From the NCBI GenBank assembly GCA_002085265.1, contig NATI01000045.1, positions 1 to 7,870 of the forward strand: 7,870 nucleotides of DNA. The letters run 5' to 3'. This stretch comes from Candidatus Omnitrophica bacterium 4484_49. Lineage in GTDB: Bacteria > Omnitrophota > Gorgyraeia > Kaelpiales > Kaelpiaceae. The translations under genes were made by a program, and so were the position numbers. The notes under the pieces were generated by a model. The model was given only the letters and a program-made list of their open reading frames with translations, made no database searches and was not told where the DNA came from. Below, in pieces: positions 1 through 7,421 of the stretch (its first letter is position 1; every line of letters starts with the position of its first letter).

Positions 1-1
1 A

Positions 2-433
2 CCTTTAATGCTGGAAAAATTTAGGGAAGCAGGAGTTGAAATTCGGGGATGTAAAAGAACTAAAAAGATAGTTCCCTGGGTTAAAAATGCTCGCGAGAGT
101 GATTGGTATACGGAATATCTTGATTTAATCCTGGCAGTAAGGGTTGTTTCAGGAGTTGATGCTGCAATCGCACACATCAGAAAATATGGAAGTAATCATT
201 CTGATGCTATTGTTACTGAAGATTATGAAACCGCCTGGAAATTCCTGGAAGAAGTTGATTCCTCTGCAGTATATGTTAATGCCTCTACCAGATTTACCGA
301 TGGCTATCAGTTTGGTTTGGGAGCAGAAATGGGAATATCTACCGATAAAATCCATGCCCGGGGACCTATGGGACTGGAGGAGCTTACCACCTATAAATAT
401 ATAATTTTCGGGAATGGCCAGATCAGAAAATAA
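2..433 (+). CDS. proA: Gamma-glutamyl phosphate reductase, C-terminal part (5' end outside window)
   Basis: This is the second enzyme of proline synthesis, a cytosolic NADPH-dependent reductase of the aldehyde dehydrogenase superfamily. It converts gamma-glutamyl phosphate to glutamate-5-semialdehyde. The frame is open from base 2, so the ATG at 8 is an internal Met and not the start. The visible 143 residues match the family C-terminus closely: a [13 protein letters not shown] stretch, then AIAHI, the [11 protein letters not shown] block, [22 protein letters not shown], and the [16 protein letters not shown] signature near the end. Full-length ProA is about 415-430 residues, so roughly the first 270, including the nucleotide-binding fold and the catalytic Cys, lie outside the window. 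The stop at 431-433 lies 20 bases inside nadD. A proB-proA-nadD order is common in bacteria, so proB is the expected upstream neighbour, though it is not visible here. Identification is very secure. Confidence 0.96.
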   Translation, partial: PLMLEKFREAGVEIRGCKRTKKIVPWVKNARESDWYTEYLDLILAVRVVSGVDAAIAHIRKYGSNHSDAIVTEDYETAWKFLEEVDSSAVYVNASTRFTDGYQFGLGAEMGISTDKIHARGPMGLEELTTYKYIIFGNGQIRK

Positions 434-931
434 CTTCGGCATCCTGGGTGGTTCATTCGATCCCATACATATGGGGCATTTAATCCTTGCGGAATATGCT
501 CTGGAGGAATATGCGTTAGATAAAATTATTTTCATTCCCAACAGAATTCCCAATCTTAAAAATCCTCCTCAGGCATCTGCTCGCCATCGTTATCTTATGG
601 TGAAACTTGCTATTCAGGATAATCCCAGGTTTGAAATTTCAGGTATGGAAATGAACAGGAAGGGAATATCTTACACTTACGATACTATGGTCAACTTCCA
701 CAATGGAAAAATTTTAAGAAGTTAATTAAAGAGATAGAATTTATTGTTGCTGCGAGGTCAGATGCCAAGGTTAAAAAAATCCCCGGCGTCAAATTTCAGG
801 TTCTGAATATTCCGGAAGTTACTATTTCGTCTTCTTACATCCGAGAAAGATTAAAAAGAGGTTTGAGTATAAGATATCTTGTGCCTGATAGGGTGTGGAA
901 ATATATTCGGGAATTTAACCTCTACAGATGA
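414..931 (+). pseudogene. nadD: Nicotinate-nucleotide adenylyltransferase with internal deletion and frameshift
   Basis: NadD adenylylates nicotinate mononucleotide to deaminated NAD, a normally essential step of NAD synthesis. The ATG at 414 overlaps proA by 20 bases and is followed at once by the nucleotidyltransferase signature GILGGSFDPIHMGH. Next come IPN, ARHR and the E..RKGISYTYDT block. The frame then stops at 723-725 after 103 residues. A -1 frame beginning at TGG 704 carries the rest of the family: WKNFKKLI, FIVAAR, the SSSYIRER nucleotide-binding motif and YLVPDRVWKYI. It ends at TGA 929-931, overlapping the next gene as ATGA. Compared with remembered NadD sequences such as the 189-residue B. 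subtilis protein, about 20-22 residues between SYTYDT and WKNF are absent. That piece normally holds the conserved IIGAD segment. A loss of about 64 bases (1 modulo 3) would explain both the gap and the frame change. It may be a true pseudogene or an assembly error; both halves otherwise look well conserved. Confidence 0.88.
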
Positions 932-2163
932 ATATTCTTCTCCATTTTTTATTTCTGATATTAACTGTGATTTTATCTGCTTTATTCTCAGGTTCAGAAA
1001 GTGCTGTATTTTCCCTTACGGAATATGAAAGACAGAAGATAAAACAACGTCATAGAAAAGCAGGAGAATTACTTCAAAAATTCCTGAATAATCCTCCTGA
1101 GACCATCTCGTTGATAATTACGGGGAATACTTTTGTAAATACAGTTGCCACCAGCATACTGGGAGCATTATTGGCAGTATTTTATCCTGGCATCTCAATT
1201 GTAATATCGATTCTGGTAGTAACCTCCATTATCCTGATTGCAGGTGAGGTTGTTCCTAAGTTGTTTGCACTGCGTATGGTGGAAAGAGTTTCAATATTTG
1301 CTGTCTATTTTCTTTCTGTTACTAAATATATCCTTAATCCCTTCAAAACTATATTTACACTCATCGCCTCCACTATCGCATCACATCTGGGCTGGGATAT
1401 AAATGAAATCCCCCCTAGACCTCTTTTACGTGAAATATACGCTATTGTGAAAGCCGGAGAAGAAAGAGGTATCCTGGAGAGGGGGGAAAGAATTCTGGCT
1501 GAAAAAGTGCTGAGTTTTGGTAAAAGATGGGTGAAGGAGATAATGACGCCCAGAGTTGATATCTGTGGATTGGATAAGGGATTTTCTCAAAAAGAGGTTC
1601 TAGAGTTTGTGCGAAAGACCAGGCATACAAAGTATCCCGTATACCTTCAGAGTTTAGATAATGTCATCGGGGTAATATATGTTAAGGACCTTTTATTCAA
1701 GGATTATACCGACTGGCAGGAGTTAATCCAGCCGATATTTGCAATTCCGGAGTTCACGATGATTGACGAACTCCTGCAAGAATTCAGAGAAAGAGACGAG
1801 GAGATCGCTCTGGTTGTGGATGAGTATGGAGGCACTGCAGGACTGGTTACACTGGAGGATATTTTAGAAGAACTGGTAGGAGAAATAGAAGACGAATATA
1901 AAAAGGATTTCGGGAAGATAGAGGTGATCGATGAAAATACCATCTCTGTTCCTGGGAATATTTCTTTAAGAGAACTGGGAGAATTATTTAAGGTGCATTT
2001 CCACGAGAACTTTTCTACTCTTTCTGGTCTTTTGTTAAGCCTTTTTCAGAAAATACCCTCCAGTGGGCAATCACTGGAATACAAAAATTTTAAGTTTTTT
2101 ATAGATGAGGTAAGCAGGAATAGGATAAAAAGAGTTACGGTGAAAAGAGAATGGTCGAGTTGA
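928..2163 (+). CDS. CNNM/CorC-family membrane transporter (DUF21, CBS pair, CorC_HlyC domain)
   Basis: This is a 411-residue inner-membrane protein of the family often labelled 'hemolysin' or CorC, members of which transport or regulate Mg2+ (and perhaps other divalent cations). The DUF21 membrane domain spans about residues 1-150, with hydrophobic segments near 1-20, 60-85, 88-110 and 120-150. It retains the polar ion-site motifs FSGSESA (S21-A26), GNTFVN (N67, N71) and GEVVPK (E107). A linker follows, with the GEERGIL motif at about 177-183. The CBS pair covers about 203-320, including EIMTPR, KYPVY, VDEYGGTAGLVTLED and LVGEI; in characterised relatives this pair binds ATP. The C-terminal CorC_HlyC domain covers about 328-407. 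The ATG overlaps the nadD TGA as ATGA and has no clear Shine-Dalgarno sequence, so translation is probably coupled to nadD. Its downstream neighbour is a shorter paralogue. Family assignment is secure; the transported ion is inferred. Confidence 0.93.
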   Translation: MNILLHFLFLILTVILSALFSGSESAVFSLTEYERQKIKQRHRKAGELLQKFLNNPPETISLIITGNTFVNTVATSILGALLAVFYPGISIVISILVVTSIILIAGEVVPKLFALRMVERVSIFAVYFLSVTKYILNPFKTIFTLIASTIASHLGWDINEIPPRPLLREIYAIVKAGEERGILERGERILAEKVLSFGKRWVKEIMTPRVDICGLDKGFSQKEVLEFVRKTRHTKYPVYLQSLDNVIGVIYVKDLLFKDYTDWQELIQPIFAIPEFTMIDELLQEFRERDEEIALVVDEYGGTAGLVTLEDILEELVGEIEDEYKKDFGKIEVIDENTISVPGNISLRELGELFKVHFHENFSTLSGLLLSLFQKIPSSGQSLEYKNFKFFIDEVSRNRIKRVTVKREWSS

Positions 2164-3128
2164 TTGCTGTTATTATTTATCTGGTGATATTTCTCGCACT
2201 GGCTGGATTTTCATCCGGATATGAGACCGGGATAATATCAGTTCCCCTCTCCACGATAGAAGCACACCGTGAAAGACATAATTCTCACCAGCTATGGTTA
2301 ATTGAAAAACTCAGGAATCCTGAAAAGCTTGTAAGTGTCACCCTTGTGATTACAAATTTTTCTCTGGCGTCTGCAGTACTGATTTTCTTATATACGTGTA
2401 TGAAGTTTTTCACCAGGCATTCTTTAGCAGAATTACTGGCTATAATTCTGCTCACTCCTTTAAGTATAATTTTATCTGAAATTTTGCCCAAAAGTTTATT
2501 CCGTTCCAAACCGGATTTGATTTTCAAAACCGTTTTTATTTTTAAACCTCTTTATTATCTTTCAATTCCTCTGGTGTATCTGTTTTATTATTTTCCGGCA
2601 CGAGTAGTAGATGTTTTAAGTGGGAAGCCCATAAGGAGTAGGACAATCAAGACCAAAGAGGAGATAAAAAGTGCAATTACAAAAGGAGAGGAGAAGGGTA
2701 TATTAGAAGAACATGAAAGGGCAATTTTATATAAAGTTTTCGAACTCGGGAAGAAACAGGTGAAGGAAATTATGATACCCGTAAAAAAGGTGACCAGTCT
2801 GGAGAAAGGTTCCACCGTGGATCAGGCATATGAATTATTCAGAGGGCAGAACTTTTCCCGCCTTCCGATTTATGATTCAGAAGAAGAAGAATTTATCGGT
2901 TTAGTAAATTATATGGATTTACTTTCAATAGATTACGGAAAGGGTAAGAAAGTTGAGGAGATAATGCATCCCATCATATATGTTGACGATAATACCTATC
3001 TTGATGACCTCTTGGTGTTAATGCTCAGAAATCGCGCTCATTTGGTAGGTATAAGGAATTCTTTAGGTATGTGTGTGGGAATAGTGACTCTGGAAGATGT
3101 TTTAGAGGAGATAGTTGGAGAGTATTAG
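2151..3128 (+). CDS. Second CNNM/CorC-family protein lacking the C-terminal CorC_HlyC domain
   Basis: This 325-residue paralogue of the preceding gene overlaps it by 13 bases, so the two are almost certainly co-translated. DUF21 spans about residues 1-155 with four hydrophobic stretches. The ion-site motifs are partly altered: FSSGYETG replaces FSGSESA (E25 is kept), TNF at N69, and SEILPK with E110. The EEKGILEEHE linker (about 180-190) leads into a CBS pair covering about 203-325, with EIMIPV, RLPIY and VTLEDVLEEIVGEY. The protein ends exactly at that last motif, so the CorC_HlyC domain present in the neighbour is absent. In the second CBS the usual VDEYGG sequence is replaced by GIRNSLG, removing acidic residues found in most relatives. 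No frameshift is needed to explain the end. It may pair with the upstream protein or be a divergent regulator; that is inference. Adjacent CNNM paralogues are known in other bacteria. Confidence 0.91.
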   Translation: MVELIAVIIYLVIFLALAGFSSGYETGIISVPLSTIEAHRERHNSHQLWLIEKLRNPEKLVSVTLVITNFSLASAVLIFLYTCMKFFTRHSLAELLAIILLTPLSIILSEILPKSLFRSKPDLIFKTVFIFKPLYYLSIPLVYLFYYFPARVVDVLSGKPIRSRTIKTKEEIKSAITKGEEKGILEEHERAILYKVFELGKKQVKEIMIPVKKVTSLEKGSTVDQAYELFRGQNFSRLPIYDSEEEEFIGLVNYMDLLSIDYGKGKKVEEIMHPIIYVDDNTYLDDLLVLMLRNRAHLVGIRNSLGMCVGIVTLEDVLEEIVGEY

Positions 3129-3143
3129 TTGTGTATGGAGTGT

Positions 3144-3150
3144 GAGGTGA
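3144..3150 (+). promoter_or_regulatory. Strong Shine-Dalgarno sequence ahead of a short leader frame
   Basis: GAGGTGA is a perfect seven-base match to the anti-Shine-Dalgarno complement and sits five bases before the ATG at 3156. It is too far (37-46 bases) from either candidate ilvB start (3188 or 3197) to serve them directly. It therefore implies that ribosomes load on the short frame first. A similarly strong site precedes ilvC at 5382-5390, and a moderate one (AAAGGGA, 4894-4900) precedes ilvN. Confidence 0.6.
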
Positions 3151-3155
3151 GAAAA

Positions 3156-3200
3156 ATGTTGTATGAAATAGATAAATCTGTTATTATATGCGGGACATGA
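3156..3200 (+). CDS. Possible ilvB leader peptide, 14 codons ([14 protein letters not shown])
   Basis: This small frame lies between the CNNM pair and ilvB. It has an optimally placed Shine-Dalgarno sequence, and its TGA (3198-3200) overlaps the ATG at 3197 as ATGA, the classic arrangement for translational coupling to ilvB. Five of its 14 residues are branched-chain (L2, I5, V9, I10, I11), with Val-Ile-Ile consecutive and two ATA codons. Leader peptides rich in Val, Leu and Ile precede ilvBN-type operons in other bacteria (E. coli ivbL, the Corynebacterium ilvBNC leader) and work by attenuation. No room for a terminator hairpin exists between this frame and ilvB. If functional, it would more likely act by ribosome stalling or coupling than by classical attenuation. 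The alternative is a chance frame in a short gap, which a 14-codon length cannot exclude. Confidence 0.42.
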   Translation: MLYEIDKSVIICGT

Positions 3201-4870
3201 AGTTAAAGGGTGCTCAGATAGTAGTGGAGGCGTTAAAGAAACAGGGAGTCAAAGATATTTTTGGTATTCCTGGCGGTGCAGTTCTCCCACTTTTTGATGC
3301 CCTTTATGATTCCGATTTAAATTTCTATCTCACACGACACGAACAGGCAGCAGCCCACGCTGCAGATGGCTATGCCCGCAGTACTGGAAAAGTGGGGGTG
3401 TGTATTGCAACTTCGGGACCAGGTGCTACAAATTTGGTTACTGGGATTGCCACTGCCTATATGGATTCAGTTCCTATAGTTGCAATTACCGGTCAGGTTA
3501 AAACTTTTCTAATTGGAAATGACGCCTTTCAGGAAGCAGATACTACAGGGATAACCCGTCCCATCACTAAATATAATTATCTGGTTAAGGATGTTAAAGA
3601 TTTAGCCAGGACAATTCATGAAGCCTTTTACATTGCATCTACAGGCAGACCGGGCCCAGTTCTTATAGACCTTCCTGTAGATATTGAGATACAGGAAACA
3701 GAATTTAAATCCCAGGACCATCCACCACATATAAGAGGATATAGTCCCAAAGTGAAAGGTCATCCTCTTCAGATTAAAAAAGCAGCAGAGATGATTAAGA
3801 AATCAAAAAGGCCGGTTATTTATGCCGGGGGAGGAGTGATTATTTCATCAGCCTCAAGTGAACTCAGAAAACTGGCTGAAAAGTGTAAGATTCCAGTAAC
3901 CACGACTTTAATGGGATTGGGGGCATTTCCTCAGACCCATCCATTATCTCTGGAAATGCTGGGGATGCATGGAACCGTTTATGCTAACCTCGCGATTCAA
4001 AACTCAGATTTGATAATTGCAGTTGGTGCCCGATTTGACGATCGGGTTACTGGGAAAATATCTGCTTTCGCTCCTCAAGCGAAGATAATTCATGTAGATA
4101 TCGATCCTTCTGCTATAAGTAAAAATGTTGTAGTGGATATTCCCATTGTTGGAGATGCCAGAGAGGTATTACGAGAATTGCTTAAAATAGTTGAACCTCC
4201 CGATGTTGAGGAATGGCTTAAGCAAATAAAGAAATGGAAAAAGGAATTTCCTTTGAAATATAAAAATGACGGGAGGTTAAAACCTCAGTATGTCGTTCAG
4301 AAGATATATGAAGTTACTGAGGGTAAGGCGATAATTACCACTGAGGTTGGCCAGAACCAGATGTGGGCAGCCCACTGGTATAAATTTACAAAACCACGAA
4401 CATTTATAACTTCAGGAGGATTGGGTACTATGGGATATGGTTTCCCGGCAGCCATCGGAGCCAAGGTGGGTAATCCTGACGCTGTTGTCATAGATATCGC
4501 CGGAGATGGTTCTATCCAGATGAATATCCAGGAATTGGCGACGGCAGTAGCTCATGAAATTCCAGTGATAGTGGCGATATTGAACAACCAGTATCTGGGA
4601 ATGGTCAGACAGTGGCAACAGCTATTTTATAAGGAGAGGTATTCCTATACTTATCTTAAAAATCCAGATTTTGTGAAAGTGGCTGAGGCTTTTGGTGCCA
4701 TCGGTATAAGAGTTACCAAGAAAAGCGAAGTGGAAACTGCTTTAAAGAAAGCATTAAGAAGTAAGAAAAAACCAGTGGTGATAGATTTCATCGTTGATGA
4801 ATTTGAGAATGTATATCCCATGGTTCCGGCAGGTGAGGCTATAGACAGAATGATTGGTGGGATGGCATAG
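3197..4870 (+). CDS. ilvB: Acetolactate synthase, large catalytic subunit
   Basis: This thiamine diphosphate enzyme condenses two pyruvates to acetolactate, or pyruvate with 2-oxobutyrate to acetohydroxybutyrate, the first common step of branched-chain amino acid synthesis. It is cytosolic, with FAD and Mg2+. From the ATG at 3197 it has 557 residues, normal for the family. The N-terminal TPP domain has [10 protein letters not shown] and the catalytic Glu in [15 protein letters not shown] (E49). The middle FAD domain has [11 protein letters not shown] and [11 protein letters not shown] (about 254-286). The C-terminal TPP domain has AGDGSIQMN (GDGS 436-439), [12 protein letters not shown] (N463, N464) and W473, the position linked to herbicide sensitivity in this family. 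An in-frame ATG at 3188 adds three residues. I prefer 3197 because its MKLKGAQ start is family-typical and the ATG overlaps the leader stop. Neither start has a good Shine-Dalgarno sequence. [10 protein letters not shown] and the RQW motif mark it as anabolic AHAS rather than a pyruvate oxidase. Confidence 0.96.
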   Translation: MKLKGAQIVVEALKKQGVKDIFGIPGGAVLPLFDALYDSDLNFYLTRHEQAAAHAADGYARSTGKVGVCIATSGPGATNLVTGIATAYMDSVPIVAITGQVKTFLIGNDAFQEADTTGITRPITKYNYLVKDVKDLARTIHEAFYIASTGRPGPVLIDLPVDIEIQETEFKSQDHPPHIRGYSPKVKGHPLQIKKAAEMIKKSKRPVIYAGGGVIISSASSELRKLAEKCKIPVTTTLMGLGAFPQTHPLSLEMLGMHGTVYANLAIQNSDLIIAVGARFDDRVTGKISAFAPQAKIIHVDIDPSAISKNVVVDIPIVGDAREVLRELLKIVEPPDVEEWLKQIKKWKKEFPLKYKNDGRLKPQYVVQKIYEVTEGKAIITTEVGQNQMWAAHWYKFTKPRTFITSGGLGTMGYGFPAAIGAKVGNPDAVVIDIAGDGSIQMNIQELATAVAHEIPVIVAILNNQYLGMVRQWQQLFYKERYSYTYLKNPDFVKVAEAFGAIGIRVTKKSEVETALKKALRSKKKPVVIDFIVDEFENVYPMVPAGEAIDRMIGGMA

Positions 4871-4906
4871 TTTGCAGATGGCTTATAGTTTTTAAAGGGA
4901 GAAGAG

Positions 4907-5380
4907 ATGAAATATGTGCTTTCGGTTCTGGTAGAGAATAAATTTGGAGTACTGGCTCGGATAGCAGGTTTATTCAGCGCACGAGGTTTTAATATTGATT
5001 CTTTAGCTGTGGGAGAGACCGAAGATCCTACTGTTTCAAGGATGACCATTGTGGTGGATGCTGACGAGCGGACTTTTGAACAGGTTAAGAAACAGCTCAA
5101 CAAACTTATAGATGTCATATCTATCCAGGATTTTACCAAAAAAGATTATGTTGATCGGGAGCTGTTGCTTTTGAAGATGAACCTTACTCCTCAAGCCAGA
5201 TCTCATATTATTGAAATTGTTGAACTTTTGGAGGGGAGGATTCTTCATGTCGGGACTAAAACTATTTGTGTAGAAATTGTCGGTGACAAGGATAAAATTA
5301 CAACTGCACTTCAGTTGTTTAAGCCCTATGGGATTAAGGAAGTAATGCGTACGGGGACAGTAGCGATAAGTAAAGATTAA
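4907..5380 (+). CDS. ilvN: Acetolactate synthase, small regulatory subunit
   Basis: This 157-residue regulatory subunit activates IlvB and confers end-product inhibition. An N-terminal ACT domain covers about 1-75, starting MKYVLSVLVENKFGVLARI. It is followed by the C-terminal AHAS small-subunit domain (about 82-157), with EGRILHVG and a closing RTGTVAISK. N11, G14 and N29 are all conserved; in E. coli IlvH, changes at these positions relieve valine inhibition, so this enzyme is probably valine-sensitive. Length is normal for the short bacterial type (E. coli IlvH is 163). The gene follows ilvB after 36 bases and has its own Shine-Dalgarno sequence (AAAGGGA, 4894-4900), six bases before the ATG. 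ilvH is an equally valid symbol; ilvN is used because it sits beside ilvB in an ilvBNC order. Confidence 0.95.
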   Translation: MKYVLSVLVENKFGVLARIAGLFSARGFNIDSLAVGETEDPTVSRMTIVVDADERTFEQVKKQLNKLIDVISIQDFTKKDYVDRELLLLKMNLTPQARSHIIEIVELLEGRILHVGTKTICVEIVGDKDKITTALQLFKPYGIKEVMRTGTVAISKD

Positions 5381-5393
5381 CAGGGGGTGAACG

Positions 5394-6383
5394 ATGGCCA
5401 AAATTTATTATGATAAGGATGCAGACATAAAATTTATCAGAGGGAAAAAAGTGGCGATAATAGGTTATGGTGCTCAAGGTAGAGCTCAGGCTTTGAACTT
5501 AAGAGATAGTGGAGTAAATGTTTTAGTTGCGGAATTAAAGGATACTTCAAATTACAGACAGGCTGTTAAGGATGGTTTCAAGCCTCAATCAGCTCAAGAT
5601 GTTGCCAAATCGTGTGATGTAATTCAAATGCTCACTCAGGACCATGTACAGCCTTTGGTATATGATGAAATCAGACCCTATTTGAGGAAGGGGATGGCTT
5701 TAGGGTTTTCACATGGATTTAATATTCATTTTCATCAAATTGTCCCCCCTGTGGACATTGATGTATTTATGGTTGCTCCCAAGGGACCCGGGACTCTGGT
5801 GAGGGATATGTATGTCCAGAAGAAGGGTGTGCCTTGTCTGATAGCAGTATATCAGGACTATACTAAAAAAGCCAAGAAGCTTGCCCTCGCTTATGCCCGA
5901 GCAATCGGAGGTACAAAAGCAGGGGCGATTGAAACCACATTTAAGGAAGAAACCGAGACGGATTTGTTCGGAGAGCAGGTGGTGCTGTGTGGAGGAGTTA
6001 CTGAATTAATTAAGGCGGGATTTGAGACTTTGGTATCAAATGGATATCAACCGGAAATAGCCTATTTTGAATGCCTTCATGAATTAAAGTTGATTGTGGA
6101 TTTAATTTACAAATATGGGATTCAGGGAATGCGAGAAGTTATTTCTGATACTGCTGAATATGGGGATTATTCTCGAGGAAAAAGAATTATAGATTCCAGG
6201 GTGAGAGAAGAGATGAGGAAAATTCTGGCTGAGATTCAATCTGGCGAATTCGCGCGAGAGTGGATTCTGGAAAATAAAGCAAGCAGACCCGTATTTAAGG
6301 CAGCCAGAAAACAAGCCCAAGAGCACCTCATTGAGAAAGTTGGGGCGAAGTTGAGAAAAATGATGCCCTGGCTGAAGGAGTAA
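5394..6383 (+). CDS. ilvC: Ketol-acid reductoisomerase, class I, with atypical cofactor loop
   Basis: This enzyme isomerises and reduces acetolactate or acetohydroxybutyrate to the dihydroxy acid, the second step after IlvBN; it needs Mg2+ and NAD(P)H. At 329 residues it is the short class I form. The Rossmann motif GYGAQG is at 24-29. Catalytic and metal residues all stand at canonical positions: H107, K130 (in APKGPG), D190 and E194 (in ETDLFGEQ), E226 and E230 (in ECLHE), and S251. The loop that normally reads GLREGSKSW at 46-54 and holds the NADPH 2'-phosphate reads AELKDTSNY here. The usual R48, S51 and S53 have become L, T and N, with E47 and D50 added. Cofactor preference may therefore be shifted toward NADH, which is inference. 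The start is set by a strong Shine-Dalgarno sequence (AGGGGGTGA, 5382-5390), three bases before the ATG and 13 bases after ilvN. Confidence 0.96.
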   Translation: MAKIYYDKDADIKFIRGKKVAIIGYGAQGRAQALNLRDSGVNVLVAELKDTSNYRQAVKDGFKPQSAQDVAKSCDVIQMLTQDHVQPLVYDEIRPYLRKGMALGFSHGFNIHFHQIVPPVDIDVFMVAPKGPGTLVRDMYVQKKGVPCLIAVYQDYTKKAKKLALAYARAIGGTKAGAIETTFKEETETDLFGEQVVLCGGVTELIKAGFETLVSNGYQPEIAYFECLHELKLIVDLIYKYGIQGMREVISDTAEYGDYSRGKRIIDSRVREEMRKILAEIQSGEFAREWILENKASRPVFKAARKQAQEHLIEKVGAKLRKMMPWLKE

Positions 6384-6398
6384 TTTCCTTCCAGTCCG

Positions 6399-7421
6399 AT
6401 GATAAAAGAAGCGATCAAGCTTTTATCTCAAACAAAAGACCTCCCCCAGGAGGTTATTTATAATTCCATGCTGGAAATTATGGAGGGTATTGCTACACCT
6501 GCCCAAATAGCAGCATTTCTTATGGGATTGAGGTTGAAAGGTGAAACTTCCGAAGAAATTGCAATTTCAGCCAGGGTTATGAGAGAAAAAGCCATAAGAA
6601 TCTCTCCCAGAGTCGATAAGATGATAGATACCTGTGGGACTGGAGGAGATGGTCTTCATACATTCAATATTTCCACCCTGGTGGCTTTTGCTATTTCCGC
6701 CTGGGGAATCGGTGTCGCAAAACATGGAAATCGGTCGGTATCCAGTTCATGTGGAAGTGCTGACCTTATAGAGTCATTGGGCATAAATCTGGAGTTGACT
6801 CCCCAGGTACTGGAGAGGGGAATAGAGGAGGTTGGATTTGGATTTTTATTTGCGCCCAGATTTCATCCTGCTATGAAGTATGCTACTCCTGTAAGGAAAG
6901 AAATTGGAATACGCACCGTTTTTAATATTTTAGGCCCCTTGGCCAATCCAGCTCAACCCGGTTATCAGATACTGGGGGTTTATAGTGAAAGCCTTCTGGA
7001 AATTATCGTTCAAGCGTTGAAAACCCTGGGGCTTAAGTCTGCTATTGTCCTCCATTCTCGAGATGGTATGGATGAAATTTCCATTTTTTCTTCCACCAAG
7101 GCTTATATACTTAAAGATGAAAAGATTGAGGAGTTAGAGATAATACCTGAGGAATTCGGCATTCCCAGATATAATTTGAATGATATTGTGGTCTCTTCGA
7201 AGCAGGAAGCCGTTGAAAAGGCGGAGAAAGTTTTGAAGGGAGAAGAAGGAGCAGATTTGGATATAGTTTCACTGAATGCTGGTTGGGCTTTATATATTTT
7301 AGATGAAGTAGACACACCCCACAAAGGATTTCAAGAAATAAAGAAGCTGTTCAAGGATGGAACGGTTTTGAAAAAAGTCCGAGAAATAAAAGATTATTAT
7401 AAAAATGCCATTTCTGGATAA
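6399..7421 (+). CDS. trpD: Anthranilate phosphoribosyltransferase
   Basis: TrpD transfers the phosphoribosyl group of PRPP to anthranilate, the second committed step of tryptophan synthesis; it is cytosolic and Mg2+-dependent. The 340 residues match the free-standing bacterial form with no TrpG fusion. An N-terminal helical domain (about 1-65, with EGIATPAQIAAFLMGLRLKG) precedes the PRPP-binding CGTGGDG (79-85), NIST (90-93), KHGNRSVSSSCGSAD (108-122), PVRKEIGIRT with R166 at the anthranilate site, the NILGPLANPA block, and RDGMDEIS with metal ligands D225 and E226. Thymidine phosphorylase, a fold relative, is ruled out by these signatures. It starts 15 bases after ilvC. No Shine-Dalgarno sequence lies close: AAGGAG at 6375-6380 ends 18 bases before the ATG, and no alternative in-frame start exists after the ilvC stop. 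Translation may thus depend on ilvC. trpE and trpG, which often precede trpD, are not present here. Confidence 0.95.
   Translation: MIKEAIKLLSQTKDLPQEVIYNSMLEIMEGIATPAQIAAFLMGLRLKGETSEEIAISARVMREKAIRISPRVDKMIDTCGTGGDGLHTFNISTLVAFAISAWGIGVAKHGNRSVSSSCGSADLIESLGINLELTPQVLERGIEEVGFGFLFAPRFHPAMKYATPVRKEIGIRTVFNILGPLANPAQPGYQILGVYSESLLEIIVQALKTLGLKSAIVLHSRDGMDEISIFSSTKAYILKDEKIEELEIIPEEFGIPRYNLNDIVVSSKQEAVEKAEKVLKGEEGADLDIVSLNAGWALYILDEVDTPHKGFQEIKKLFKDGTVLKKVREIKDYYKNAISG

Noticed and set aside
704..718. Possible programmed -1 frameshift at the A-rich and T-rich run in nadD
   Set aside because: The change is indeed to the -1 frame and the run AAAAATTTT is present, but its phase does not fit the X XXY YYZ slippery heptamer. 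Shifting would also still leave out about 20 conserved residues, so a deletion or assembly gap explains it better.
3100..3128. Possible promoter ahead of the ilv genes (TTTTAG, 17 bases, TATTAG)
   Set aside because: The -35 match is poor, the sequence lies in the conserved coding end of the second CNNM gene, and similar A/T-rich matches occur by chance throughout this DNA.
3165..3181. Short palindrome (AGAT-AA-ATCT) within the leader frame, considered as a hairpin
   Set aside because: A 4-base stem with a 2-base loop is too weak to act as a terminator or attenuator, and no T-rich run follows.
4878..4895. Five-codon frame (MAYSF) between ilvB and ilvN
   Set aside because: It has no Shine-Dalgarno sequence and no amino-acid bias, and ilvN has its own ribosome site just downstream.
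4651..5139. Long open frame on the minus strand across the ilvB/ilvN junction
   Set aside because: It is antisense to two strongly conserved genes, has a Ser/Thr/Pro-rich composition typical of a reverse-strand shadow, and matches no family I recognise.
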